Source of the DNA: Lachnospiraceae bacterium
GTDB lineage: Bacteria; Bacillota; Clostridia; Lachnospirales; Lachnospiraceae
Length of the DNA: 64,000 nucleotides
Direction of reading: 5' to 3'
NCBI GenBank assembly: GCA_022510745.1
Contig: JAFLSY010000002.1
Coordinates: 62,001-126,000 of the forward strand
The translations under genes were made by a program, and so were the position numbers. The notes below the pieces were generated by a model. The model was not told the origin of the DNA. It made no database searches and was given only the letters and a program-made list of their open reading frames with translations. Every line of letters begins with the position of its first letter. Positions within the stretch are counted from its first letter, which is position 1. Of this stretch, positions 25,991 to 34,264 are shown one piece after another.

Positions 25991-26926
25991 ATGTCTGATT
26001 TACGCAGGGTATCTTCGAATCCCCATGTAAGAAGCAGGCTTAATACCAGCGCCATCATGTTTGCGGTAGTACTGGCGCTGCTTCCGGCGGCAGGTTTCGG
26101 TATCTATAATTTTGGGCTGAGAGCATTGCTCATTATACTCGTCACCGTGGCCTCCACTGTGGTTACGGAATTTTTGTTTGGTCTTTATAAGAAGCAGCAG
26201 ACCATCGGGGATTTATCCGCCGTGGTGACCGGGCTTTTATTAGCAATGAACCTTCCCGTGACAATTCCCTGGTGGGCGGCGGTACTAGGCGGTGTATTTG
26301 CCATTTTAGTGGTAAAATGTCTTTTTGGAGGTCTGGGACAGAACTTCATGAATCCGGCCTTGGCGGCGCGTTGTTTTCTGCTTATTTCGTTTCCGGCGCT
26401 GATGACTAATTTCACTACGGACATTTATACCGGGGCTACGCCTTTAGCGGCCATGAAAGCAGGGGAAGAAATCAGAATACTGGATATGGTGATAGGCAGG
26501 ACGGCAGGCACTATCGGAGAAACCAGTGCAGTGGCTGTTTTGATCGGAGCGTGCATCTTACTTTTTCTGGGAATTATTGATCTGCGGATTCCCGGTACTT
26601 ACATAATTGTTTTTACCCTGTTTATCGGTTTTTTCGGAGGCAGAGGATTTGATATTGCTTATTTAGCCGCCCATTTGGCGGGCGGCGGTCTGATGCTGGG
26701 CGCTTTCTTTATGGCTACGGACTACGTGACCCGCCCGATTACCAAGGGAGGACAGTACCTTTTCGGTGCGGTGCTGGGAATTCTGACAGGGATTTTTAGG
26801 GTCTTCGGTGCAAGTGCGGAAGGGGTGTCCTATGCGATTATTTTGGGCAATCTTCTGGTTCCGTTACTGGAAACGATAACGGTGCCCAAAGCCTTTGGAA
26901 AAGGAGGCCGCAGGTATGAAAAATAA
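25991..26926 (+). CDS. rnfD: Rnf complex subunit D
   Basis: Integral membrane subunit of 311 residues with about nine to ten helices. The covalent FMN site is the threonine in TGATPLAAM near residue 150. The FMATDYVTRPITKGG stretch typical of RnfD/NqrB is also present. Its last codons overlap the rnfG start by 11 bases. Confidence 0.96.
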   Translation: MSDLRRVSSNPHVRSRLNTSAIMFAVVLALLPAAGFGIYNFGLRALLIILVTVASTVVTEFLFGLYKKQQTIGDLSAVVTGLLLAMNLPVTIPWWAAVLGGVFAILVVKCLFGGLGQNFMNPALAARCFLLISFPALMTNFTTDIYTGATPLAAMKAGEEIRILDMVIGRTAGTIGETSAVAVLIGACILLFLGIIDLRIPGTYIIVFTLFIGFFGGRGFDIAYLAAHLAGGGLMLGAFFMATDYVTRPITKGGQYLFGAVLGILTGIFRVFGASAEGVSYAIILGNLLVPLLETITVPKAFGKGGRRYEK

Positions 26927-27548
26927 AGAAGATATGATACAGATGTGGAAAAATGCAGGTATTCTCTTTGGCATTACTTTAGCTGCCGGAATTTTGTTGG
27001 GATTTGTTTATGAGTTGACGAAGGAGCCCATAGCCTATCAGCAGGAATTAAAGGTACAGAGAGCCTGCAGTGCGGTCTTTGCGGACGCGGCTTCTTTTGA
27101 AACAGCCGCTTTGTCTGAAGGGGATTCTGCTTCGCAGGAAGAACAGACAGAGCAATTCCATTCGGAGGGGGCGGAAATCGGAATGATTTATCGGGCGCTG
27201 TCCGAAGAAGGTGAACTCTTGGGCTATGTGATTGACTGCACGGCGAAGGAAGGCTACGGCGGGGATATCGAACTGATGCTGGGAATCAGGATGGACGGTA
27301 CATTGAATGGTGTTTCCATACTCAGCATTTCCGAAACGCCGGGTTTGGGCATGCGGGCGGAAGAAGTGCTGGTACCACAGTTTGCGGGCAGACAGGTTTC
27401 CTCTTTTACCTATGTGAAAACGGGTGCCATAGGTGAAGAACAGATAGATGCCATCAGCGGTGCGACCGTTACCACGAGCGCGTTCACTCAGGCGGTGAAT
27501 GCAGGACTTTCTTATTTTAACAGCATGTTAAAGGGAGGAGAGTACTGA
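26916..27548 (+). CDS. rnfG: Rnf complex subunit G
   Basis: 210 residues: one N-terminal membrane helix (AGILFGITLAAGILLGFVY) and an extracytoplasmic FMN domain. The covalent FMN attachment threonine is in SGATVTTSAF near residue 188, and ISETPGLGMRAEE precedes it. ATG 26916 is selected over the codon at 26895 because GGAGG lies between them. A Glu/Ser/Gln-rich linker (SEGDSASQEEQTEQ) near residue 65 is longer than I would expect. Confidence 0.95.
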   Translation: MKNKEDMIQMWKNAGILFGITLAAGILLGFVYELTKEPIAYQQELKVQRACSAVFADAASFETAALSEGDSASQEEQTEQFHSEGAEIGMIYRALSEEGELLGYVIDCTAKEGYGGDIELMLGIRMDGTLNGVSILSISETPGLGMRAEEVLVPQFAGRQVSSFTYVKTGAIGEEQIDAISGATVTTSAFTQAVNAGLSYFNSMLKGGEY

Positions 27549-27549
27549 T

Positions 27550-28410
27550 ATGAAGGAAAACAGCGCTTTAGAAAGATTATATAACGGTATCCTAAAAGAA
27601 AATCCCACCTTTGTGTTGATGCTTGGCATGTGTCCCACCCTTGCGGTAACGACTTCTGCCATAAACGGTCTTGGCATGGGGTTGACTACGGCGGCGGTAT
27701 TATCATTAAGTAATCTATTGATTTCCCTGCTGCGGAAGCTGATTCCGGACAAGGTTCGGATTCCTGCGTTTATTGTCATTATCGCCTCATTTGTTACCAT
27801 GGCCCAGCTCTTATTGGAGGCCTATCTACCCACGTTGAACGAGGCTTTAGGCGTGTACATTCCGCTGATAGTAGTAAACTGTATTATTTTGGGCAGAGCC
27901 GAATCCTACGCCTATTCCCACGGTCCGGTATCCTCCTTATTTGACGGTATCGGTATGGGCCTTGGATTTTCCCTTGCCCTCACCTGTATCGGTGCGGTGA
28001 GGGAGCTTTTAGGCGCAGGCAAACTCTTCGGTGTAGGTATCATGCCGAAATCCTATACGCCCATAGGCATTTTTGTGCTGGCTCCCGGCGCTTTCTTTGT
28101 GCTGGCGGCACTTACGGCCCTGCAGAATTTTGTGAAGATCAAGGGGACTCAAGAAGGCAGGGATATGAGTAAAATAGGCTCCGGATGCGGTCATGACTGC
28201 TTAAACTGTAAAGAGAGTGATTGTGCAAATCGGGAGAACGTGGATGAAAGTAAAAAGAGCAGTTTTTCAAGCCGAAAGAGCAAGGATGAAAACAAAAAGA
28301 GCAGTTTTTCAAGCCGGAAGAAGAATGAGGAAATAAAAGATACAGATCACATAGAACCCATGGAAGATATAGAATTAGAATTCATTGATTTGGACGAGGA
28401 GGGAAAATAA
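27550..28410 (+). CDS. rnfE: Rnf complex subunit E with cysteine-bearing repeat tail
   Basis: 286 residues. The first about 200 are the six-helix RnfE core (PTFVLMLGMCPTLAVTT; VNCIILGRAESYA). Unlike the usual 200-220 residue subunit, it carries a cytoplasmic tail of about 75 residues that begins with a CX3CX2CX4C motif (GCGHDCLNCKESDC), runs through two copies of KKSSFSSRK, and ends in an acidic stretch (DIELEFIDLDEE). The four cysteines could bind a metal or cluster; that is inference. rnfA starts directly after the stop. Confidence 0.94.
   Translation: MKENSALERLYNGILKENPTFVLMLGMCPTLAVTTSAINGLGMGLTTAAVLSLSNLLISLLRKLIPDKVRIPAFIVIIASFVTMAQLLLEAYLPTLNEALGVYIPLIVVNCIILGRAESYAYSHGPVSSLFDGIGMGLGFSLALTCIGAVRELLGAGKLFGVGIMPKSYTPIGIFVLAPGAFFVLAALTALQNFVKIKGTQEGRDMSKIGSGCGHDCLNCKESDCANRENVDESKKSSFSSRKSKDENKKSSFSSRKKNEEIKDTDHIEPMEDIELEFIDLDEEGK
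28250..28322 (+). repeat. Coding tandem repeat in the rnfE tail
   Basis: The segment AAAAAGAGCAGTTTTTCAAG with its following CCG-AAG occurs twice about 42 bases apart, encoding KKSSFSSRK twice. The near identity at DNA level suggests a recent duplication. Confidence 0.75.
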
Positions 28411-28995
28411 ATGGAATCAGTAAAGGATTTACTCATCATTTTGATCAGCTCTTCTCTGGTAAGTAATGTGGTATTGAGCCAGTTTTTGGGACTTTGTCCC
28501 TTTTTGGGCGTATCTAAGAAAATGAATACGGCAGCCGGCATGGGCAGCGCCATAATTTTTGTTATCACCTTATCCAGTGCCATTGCAGGTGTGATCTATC
28601 AGTACATACTGGTGCGCTTTCATTTGGAATATCTGCAGACCATCGTATTCATTCTGGTCATTGCGGCACTGGTGCAGTTCGTGGAAATGTTCTTAAAGAA
28701 ATTCGTCAAAGGGCTGTATCAGGCTCTGGGTGTGTATCTGCCTCTGATCACGACCAACTGTGCGGTACTGGGTGTGGCATTGACCAATGTGCAGAAGGAA
28801 TACGGTATTTTGGCAGGTGTCGTGAACGGATTTGCCACCGCCCTCGGCTTTTTGATCGCCATTGTGATTCTGGCCGGTCTGCGGGAAAAAATGGCCTATA
28901 ACGATATCCCAGAATCCTTCCGGGGGATGCCCCACGTATTATTAACGGCGGGACTGATGGCCATTGCTTTCTGCGGATTTTCCGGGCTGCTATAA
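28411..28995 (+). CDS. rnfA: Rnf complex subunit A
   Basis: 194-residue six-helix membrane subunit, homologous to RnfE with inverted topology. Characteristic stretches are SSSLVSNVVLSQFLGLCPFLGVS and LPLITTNCAVLGVAL; the cysteines in these two segments are the ones that hold the intramembrane iron-sulphur centre shared with RnfE. Start ATG abuts the rnfE stop. Confidence 0.97.
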   Translation: MESVKDLLIILISSSLVSNVVLSQFLGLCPFLGVSKKMNTAAGMGSAIIFVITLSSAIAGVIYQYILVRFHLEYLQTIVFILVIAALVQFVEMFLKKFVKGLYQALGVYLPLITTNCAVLGVALTNVQKEYGILAGVVNGFATALGFLIAIVILAGLREKMAYNDIPESFRGMPHVLLTAGLMAIAFCGFSGLL

Positions 28996-29007
28996 GGAGG
29001 ATGGAAG

Positions 29008-29799
29008 ATGAATATAATGGGAATTGGAACCGCGGCAGCTTTGATTGGCGGAGTCGGCATCTTCGTCGGATTGTTTTTAGGAGTGGCGGCGATTCTGTTT
29101 AAAGTAAAAGTCGATGAAAAGGAAGAAGCGGTATTAGCAGCCTTGCCGGGCAATAACTGCGGTGGCTGCGGCTATCCGGGATGTGCGGGATTGGCGGCCG
29201 GTATTGCAAAAGGGGAGGCGCCTGTGAACGCCTGTCCGGTGGGCGGAGAAGCTGTCGGAAAACAAATAGCGAAAATTATGGGCGTGGAAAGTACAGACAG
29301 TGTCAGAATGGCTGCTTTTGTACACTGTCAGGGAGACTGTGAAAAGACGCATCCGGACTATGACTATACGGGTGTTGAGGACTGTAAGATGCTCGCCTTT
29401 GTACCGAATGGCGGTCCTAAGTCCTGTAACTATGGTTGTCTGGGATTTGGAAGTTGTATAAAGGCATGTCCCTTTGATGCCATCCATATGGTAAATGGAA
29501 TCGCGGTAGTGGACAGGGAGGCATGTAAAGCCTGCGGAAAATGTGTTGCAGCCTGTCCAAAACATTTGATTTCCTTAGAACCCTATGCGGCTAAGCATAT
29601 TGTAGCCTGCAGTTCCGGGGACAAGGGTCCTGTTACCATGAAAGCATGCACCGTGGGCTGTATCGGCTGCGGTATCTGTGTAAAGAACTGTCCTGCGGGT
29701 GCGGTGACAGTAACGGATTTCCATGCCGCCATAGATCAGGAAAAATGTACGGGCTGCGGCGTCTGTGCCGAGAAATGTCCCAAGCATATCATTATATAA
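29008..29799 (+). CDS. rnfB: Rnf complex subunit B
   Basis: The ferredoxin-accepting subunit, 263 residues. It has one N-terminal membrane helix, then the NCGGCGYPGCAGLA four-cysteine cluster motif near residue 50, then ferredoxin-like clusters (CNYGC..GSCIKACP, CKACGKCVAACP, CIGCGICVKNCP, CTGCGVCAEKCP). Electrons pass from reduced ferredoxin through these to the membrane subunits. Last gene of the rnfCDGEAB operon; I see no clear terminator before 29884. Confidence 0.97.
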   Translation: MNIMGIGTAAALIGGVGIFVGLFLGVAAILFKVKVDEKEEAVLAALPGNNCGGCGYPGCAGLAAGIAKGEAPVNACPVGGEAVGKQIAKIMGVESTDSVRMAAFVHCQGDCEKTHPDYDYTGVEDCKMLAFVPNGGPKSCNYGCLGFGSCIKACPFDAIHMVNGIAVVDREACKACGKCVAACPKHLISLEPYAAKHIVACSSGDKGPVTMKACTVGCIGCGICVKNCPAGAVTVTDFHAAIDQEKCTGCGVCAEKCPKHIII

Positions 29800-29843
29800 A
29801 GATGGCGTTTATGCAATGCTGGATGAATTCCGGGTGCAGTGAG

Positions 29844-29849
29844 TATAAT
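29844..29849 (+). promoter_or_regulatory. Possible -10 of the response regulator gene
   Basis: A consensus TATAAT lies 35 bases before the response regulator start, without a good -35 at 16-18 bases. It would give the regulator a transcript separate from rnf. Confidence 0.35.
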
Positions 29850-29883
29850 AAGCATAGGAATAGCATGGTGAGAAAAGGATATA

Positions 29884-30558
29884 ATGATGAAAACAATTGC
29901 GATCATTGATGATGATGTTCATATTGGAGATGTATTATCAGAAATTTTAGAGAATGCAGGCTATGCTGTAACTCGTGCCTATTCCGGAACAGAAGCGCTC
30001 TATCTTCTCTCAGAGAACAAACCGGATTTGATTCTGTTAGATTTAATGTTACCCGGTCTTTCCGGTGAAGAAATCTTGCCGCACATTAAAAACATACCGG
30101 TTATTATCCTCAGTGCAAAAGTGGATGTGCAAGACAAAGTAACCCTTTTACTTGGCGGTGCTGTTGATTATATCACTAAACCATTCAGCACGGAGGAGCT
30201 TCTTGCCCGTATCACGGTCCAGCTTCGTAAGGCGGAGAAGCCGGATAACGCTACCGTGCTGACGGCGGGTGATTTGGCTCTGGATACCGTATCCCTTGAT
30301 GTGACCGTCAAGGGACAATCCGTAAAACTGACACGGACAGAGTATGCGATTCTCAAACTGCTGATGGCAAATCCAAGACAGGCTATCTCTAAAGGTGTTT
30401 TACTGGATCGAATCAGCTTAGACACCCCTGATTGCACAGAGCGTTCCTTAAAACAACATATCAGTAATCTCCGCAGAAAATTGCAGGATGTTTCCGGTAC
30501 GGACTATATTGAAACCGTATGGGGCATCGGCTTCAAATTAAAAGAACAAAAATCTTGA
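29884..30558 (+). CDS. OmpR-family response regulator
   Basis: 224 residues. Receiver domain with acidic pocket IIDDD, phosphorylated Asp near residue 53 (LILLDLML), T/S (ILSAK) and K (ITKPF). The DNA-binding winged helix is in the second half (LTRTEYAILKLLM; SLKQHISNLRRKL; IETVWGIGFKL). Two adjacent ATG codons (29884, 29887) follow AAAGGA. Encoded ahead of an ABC transporter and histidine kinase it most likely controls; its likely binding sites are the TCTTGAC repeats at 30553-30594, the first of which overlaps its own stop codon. Confidence 0.95.
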   Translation: MMKTIAIIDDDVHIGDVLSEILENAGYAVTRAYSGTEALYLLSENKPDLILLDLMLPGLSGEEILPHIKNIPVIILSAKVDVQDKVTLLLGGAVDYITKPFSTEELLARITVQLRKAEKPDNATVLTAGDLALDTVSLDVTVKGQSVKLTRTEYAILKLLMANPRQAISKGVLLDRISLDTPDCTERSLKQHISNLRRKLQDVSGTDYIETVWGIGFKLKEQKS

Positions 30559-30610
30559 CCAAATCTTGACCTTTTTCTTGACTGCTTTCTTGACCTTTGT
30601 TTTTTATACT
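30553..30610 (+). promoter_or_regulatory. Four helically phased TCTTGAC repeats upstream of the ABC transporter
   Basis: TCTTGAC occurs at 30553-30559, 30564-30570, 30576-30582 and 30588-30594, that is at intervals of 11, 12 and 12 bases, about one DNA turn each. A -10-like TATACT is at 30605-30610, with no -35 at standard distance from it. Direct repeats with a turn-length period are how OmpR-type regulators bind, so this is likely an activated promoter for the transporter genes. Confidence 0.7.
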
Positions 30611-30641
30611 ATGTTTATCAAAACAAAGGAGGTACCACATT

Positions 30642-31556
30642 ATGGATTATGTATTGACGACCAACAGCCTGAATAAAAATTATAAAAATTTTCAGGCATT
30701 AAATGGTCTTACCATGCACGTTCCCAAAGGAGCGATTTACGGCTTCGTCGGGAAAAACGGCGCCGGTAAAACAACACTGATCCGATTGGTTTGCGGATTG
30801 CAGACACCCACATCAGGAGAATACACATTATACGGAAGAAAAAACACGGATAAGGATATTGTGAAATCACGAAGAAGGATGGGCGCTGTTGTAGAGACTC
30901 CGGCTATTTATTCGGATTTGACTGCGGAGGATAATCTGAAGCAGCAATACCTTATCCTTGGGCTGCCATCTTTCGATGGATTAAACGAAATTCTAAAGTT
31001 GGTGGGGCTTGAGAATACCGGAAAAAAGAAAGCAAGGAATTTTTCTCTTGGTATGCGCCAACGGCTTGGAATTGCCGTTGCCCTTGTTGGAGATCCCGAC
31101 TTTTTAGTGCTTGATGAACCTGCAAACGGACTTGATCCGCAAGGTATTGTTGAGATTCGGGAGCTGATATTGAAACTAAACCGCAAGCGGCAGATTACGG
31201 TTTTGATTTCAAGCCATATTCTGGATGAACTTTCGAAACTTGCTACACACTACGGATTTATTGACAACGGGCGCATTATTAAAGAAATCAGTGCCGAAGA
31301 ATTAGCAAAAACTTGCCGGAAATGTGTTTCTGTAGAAGTAAGCAGCACAAAAGTTCTTGCTCATGTTCTTGATAATATGAAGATTGATTATAAAATTCTA
31401 TCTGAAAGAACTGCTGATATTTATGCGAAGATCAATGTCTCTCAGTTGACTCAAGCTCTGGCAAAAGAAAATTGCGAAGTGATTTCTTTAAGAGAGCGTG
31501 AAGATAGTCTGGAAAGCTATTATATCAGTCTGGTTGGGGGTGAGAGGCATGAGTAA
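30642..31556 (+). CDS. ABC transporter ATP-binding protein (BcrA/LanF type)
   Basis: 304 residues. Walker A is GKNGAGKTT, the signature is FSLGMRQRLGIA, Walker B is FLVLDEPANGLDPQG, and the switch histidine is in ISSHILDEL. The C-terminal extension of about 80 residues fits the bacitracin/lantibiotic-export group. ATG 30642 follows AAAGGAGGT; a longer frame from 30597 crosses the promoter region. It overlaps the first permease by eight bases. The substrate is probably a cell-envelope-active peptide, by analogy only. Confidence 0.92.
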   Translation: MDYVLTTNSLNKNYKNFQALNGLTMHVPKGAIYGFVGKNGAGKTTLIRLVCGLQTPTSGEYTLYGRKNTDKDIVKSRRRMGAVVETPAIYSDLTAEDNLKQQYLILGLPSFDGLNEILKLVGLENTGKKKARNFSLGMRQRLGIAVALVGDPDFLVLDEPANGLDPQGIVEIRELILKLNRKRQITVLISSHILDELSKLATHYGFIDNGRIIKEISAEELAKTCRKCVSVEVSSTKVLAHVLDNMKIDYKILSERTADIYAKINVSQLTQALAKENCEVISLREREDSLESYYISLVGGERHE

Positions 31557-32385
31557 GCTGTTACGGGCCAATATGGTGAGGCTGTGGAAAAATAAAATGT
31601 TTTGGCTTTGTATGGGCGGCATGCTCATATATGCAGTAGCTTATATGCTATATGCCGGCCATAACTCTTTTTCTCCTATAACAAGGGAGGCTTATACTCT
31701 TGAACATTACTATTTTCAATTTCTACTGTATGTTGGCTTTTTCTTTGCCGTGGTTACAAGTATGTTTTTGGGAACAGAGTACAGTGAAGATACAATACGA
31801 AACAAACTGATTGTAGGTCACACACGGGCAAATGTATACCTCGCAAATTTAATTGTAACTTTTGTCGCAGCGCTGCTTGTTATGTGCGTGTGGTTTATTG
31901 GCGCATTAGTGGGTGTTCCGGCTCTTGGATTTTTTACGCTCACCCCCGCCGACCTTGTGGGATATTTTCTTTTCTGTGTCCTGCTTGCGGCGGCATATTC
32001 TGCAGTCAACACCTTTGTAGCAATGCTTTCTTCCAAAAATATAATCGCTGTTGTGCTGGTTTCCGTGGCGATGATTCTATGTGCAGCTGTGCTTTATGAT
32101 GCTTTAGAAGCGCCGGAAAAGATAAGCTCCCTGTCCGGCGTAACATTTAGCGGTACAGTACCAATGGAAATAGTGGGAGAAGAAGTATTAAATCCTAAGT
32201 ATACTGGTGGTGCAATGCGCTTTGTTTTCCAGATGCTGATGGATGTTTTGCCAACAGGTCAAAGCGTCAGTGTGGCATTCTTAAAAATTGAACGGCCCGT
32301 TACCATGATACTATCATCAGTGATTGTTACAGTTGGTATAACCGCTTTGGGAATTAAGCTGTTTTGCAAGAAAGATTTGAAATAG
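31549..32385 (+). CDS. ABC transporter permease, first of a pair
   Basis: 278 residues with about six helices. The start MSKLLRANMVRLWKNKMFW, the EYSEDTIRNKLIVGHTR segment, and the NPKYTGGAMRF segment of the extracellular loop are shared with the next gene, so the two arose by duplication. ABC-2-type permease working with the ATPase at 30642. ATG 31549 follows GAGAGG and overlaps the ATPase end. Confidence 0.88.
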   Translation: MSKLLRANMVRLWKNKMFWLCMGGMLIYAVAYMLYAGHNSFSPITREAYTLEHYYFQFLLYVGFFFAVVTSMFLGTEYSEDTIRNKLIVGHTRANVYLANLIVTFVAALLVMCVWFIGALVGVPALGFFTLTPADLVGYFLFCVLLAAAYSAVNTFVAMLSSKNIIAVVLVSVAMILCAAVLYDALEAPEKISSLSGVTFSGTVPMEIVGEEVLNPKYTGGAMRFVFQMLMDVLPTGQSVSVAFLKIERPVTMILSSVIVTVGITALGIKLFCKKDLK

Positions 32386-32398
32386 GAGGGTGAGAAGT

Positions 32399-33238
32399 AT
32401 GAGTAATCTGTTAAGGGCCAATATAGCGAGACTATGGAAAAACAGGGCATTCTGGTTTGGTGTTTTTGTACTGACTGCTTTTGGTATGATAGAAAGAATC
32501 GGTATATTCTTAAGCGAAAAAGAAGATGGTAGTTTAGATGAAGCATTTTGGATTGGAGCACTCGTGATAGGCTTTGTCCTTTCTATTTTTGTCAGTCTAT
32601 TTGTAGGAACGGAGTATGAAGCCGGTACCATAAGAAATAAAGCCATCTCAGGGCATACCCGTTCTGATATCTACCTTGCGAATACCATCGCATGTATCTT
32701 TGCGGGATGGTTCATGTGCTTTGGATGTCTGGCCGCGTCTTTAGTTGTAGGAATCCCATTATTGGGATTTTTTCAAACCCCGCTGCAGATGGTATTTCTT
32801 CAAGGAATCTGTGTATTTGCACTAAGCGCAGCTTATGCGGCAATTTTTACCTTGATTGCCATGCTGTGCCACAACCGTGCCGTGACCTCGAGTATCTGTA
32901 TATCTTTGGCATTTCTGCTGCTGTTTTTGGGAACGGCAATCTCGAATAGGTTGGAGCAGGAAGAAGCTTATTATATACCAAATTACGAGTTGGAACAGTA
33001 TGAGACTGCAGATGAAGAAAACGCGGAATGGGTTTTAAATCCTAACTATATAAGCGGAGCTGAGCGCAACGTCTATGAAATAGCTTTTAGTATTCTTCCC
33101 GGAGGGCAGTCGCTCCAGCTCAGTGGGATGCTGGATGATAGCAAGAGATATGCAGAGATGTTTTTCGCTTCATTTATATGGATTATTCTTTCTTGTAGTT
33201 GTGGAATGGTATTTTTTCGGAAAATTGATTTAAAATAA
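32399..33238 (+). CDS. ABC transporter permease, second of a pair
   Basis: 279 residues, a paralogue of the preceding permease: MSNLLRANIARLWKNRAFW, then EYEAGTIRNKAISGHTR and LNPNYISGAERNVYE. Together they would form the membrane heterodimer of the exporter. ATG 32399 follows AGGAGGGTGAG; the GTG at 32390 lies in that ribosome site. Confidence 0.88.
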   Translation: MSNLLRANIARLWKNRAFWFGVFVLTAFGMIERIGIFLSEKEDGSLDEAFWIGALVIGFVLSIFVSLFVGTEYEAGTIRNKAISGHTRSDIYLANTIACIFAGWFMCFGCLAASLVVGIPLLGFFQTPLQMVFLQGICVFALSAAYAAIFTLIAMLCHNRAVTSSICISLAFLLLFLGTAISNRLEQEEAYYIPNYELEQYETADEENAEWVLNPNYISGAERNVYEIAFSILPGGQSLQLSGMLDDSKRYAEMFFASFIWIILSCSCGMVFFRKIDLK

Positions 33239-33250
33239 AAGGAGTTAGTC

Positions 33251-34132
33251 ATGGGATTTTGGTTATGGGTCATAATCGGCATTTTGGCTTTGGTTATTAC
33301 TGTTCTTATTGCGAAAATTCATATGCTGAGAAAATCCGCAAAGGAAATAAAAGACGCTTTTGCCGAAAGACTCATAACCGATACGAATACGCTGATTGAC
33401 ATTTCATGCAATGACAGGTATATGCGTGATTTGGCAAATTCTATGAATCAGCAGCTCCGCATACTGCGTAAAGAAAGACATCGTTTTCAGCAGGGAGATT
33501 TAGAACTCAAAAATGCTATTACAAATATTTCACACGATTTAAGAACACCGTTAACAGCTATCTATGCATATCTGGATTTGCTAAAACAAGAAGAAACGGG
33601 CGAGAAGGGTAGACAATATTTGACGCAGATTCAGAACCGGACTGAGGTACTTAAAAATCTTACAGAAGAATTGTTCCGTTATAGCGTGGTGACTTCCTCT
33701 GGGGAATTAAAACTCGAACGTATAAATATGGTCAATGTATTGGAGGAAAGTCTGTTATCCTTCTACGGAATGATGCGGGAAAAGGGGATTCGGCCGCAGA
33801 TTGATCTGCCGGAAAATCCGGTCTGGCGTGAATTGGATATTAGCGCTTTAAACCGTATTTTTTCTAATGTAATAAGCAACGCATTGAAATACACGGACGG
33901 AGATTTCTCGGTTTGTATGAAAAATGACGGCAATATTATATTCTCCAATATAGCAGAATCTTTAAATCCGCTGATTGTGGGTAAGCTCTTTGACCGTTTT
34001 TATACTGTAGAAGCAAGCCGCAACTCCACCGGTTTGGGGTTGTCTATTGCAAAACTGTTGACGGAGCGTATGGGAGGTCTGATCAAAGCAGATTATATTG
34101 ACAGAAGATTATCCATCACAGTGCAATTCTAA
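33251..34132 (+). CDS. Sensor histidine kinase
   Basis: 293 residues. One N-terminal membrane helix (FWLWVIIGILALVITVLIA), a short cytoplasmic linker, the phosphorylated H95 in SHDLRTPLTAIY, the N box NVISNALKYT, and the G box STGLGLSIAKLLTERMGG. There is no extracellular sensor domain, as in kinases that sense through a partner transporter. It closes the regulator-transporter-kinase module and very likely phosphorylates the regulator at 29884. Confidence 0.93.
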   Translation: MGFWLWVIIGILALVITVLIAKIHMLRKSAKEIKDAFAERLITDTNTLIDISCNDRYMRDLANSMNQQLRILRKERHRFQQGDLELKNAITNISHDLRTPLTAIYAYLDLLKQEETGEKGRQYLTQIQNRTEVLKNLTEELFRYSVVTSSGELKLERINMVNVLEESLLSFYGMMREKGIRPQIDLPENPVWRELDISALNRIFSNVISNALKYTDGDFSVCMKNDGNIIFSNIAESLNPLIVGKLFDRFYTVEASRNSTGLGLSIAKLLTERMGGLIKADYIDRRLSITVQF

Positions 34133-34186
34133 ATGAAGTGGGACAGATAAATTCTATTTATGAAATAAAGTCGGTTTGATATCATG

Positions 34187-34215
34187 TTGTCATTTTTTCG
34201 GATTCATGGTAAATT
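34187..34215 (+). promoter_or_regulatory. SigA-type promoter of the GH25 gene
   Basis: -35 TTGTCA (34187-34192), 17-base spacer, -10 TAAATT (34210-34215), about 45 bases ahead of the start codon. Confidence 0.65.
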
Positions 34216-34264
34216 GATTGTAGAAGAAATACGCCAACCCTTTTAGAAAGGCAGGGTTATTTAC

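Noticed and set aside
28250-28322. Frameshift or assembly artefact in the rnfE tail
   Set aside because: The frame stays open through both repeat copies to a stop that abuts rnfA, and the encoded repeat is in register, so duplication is a simpler explanation.
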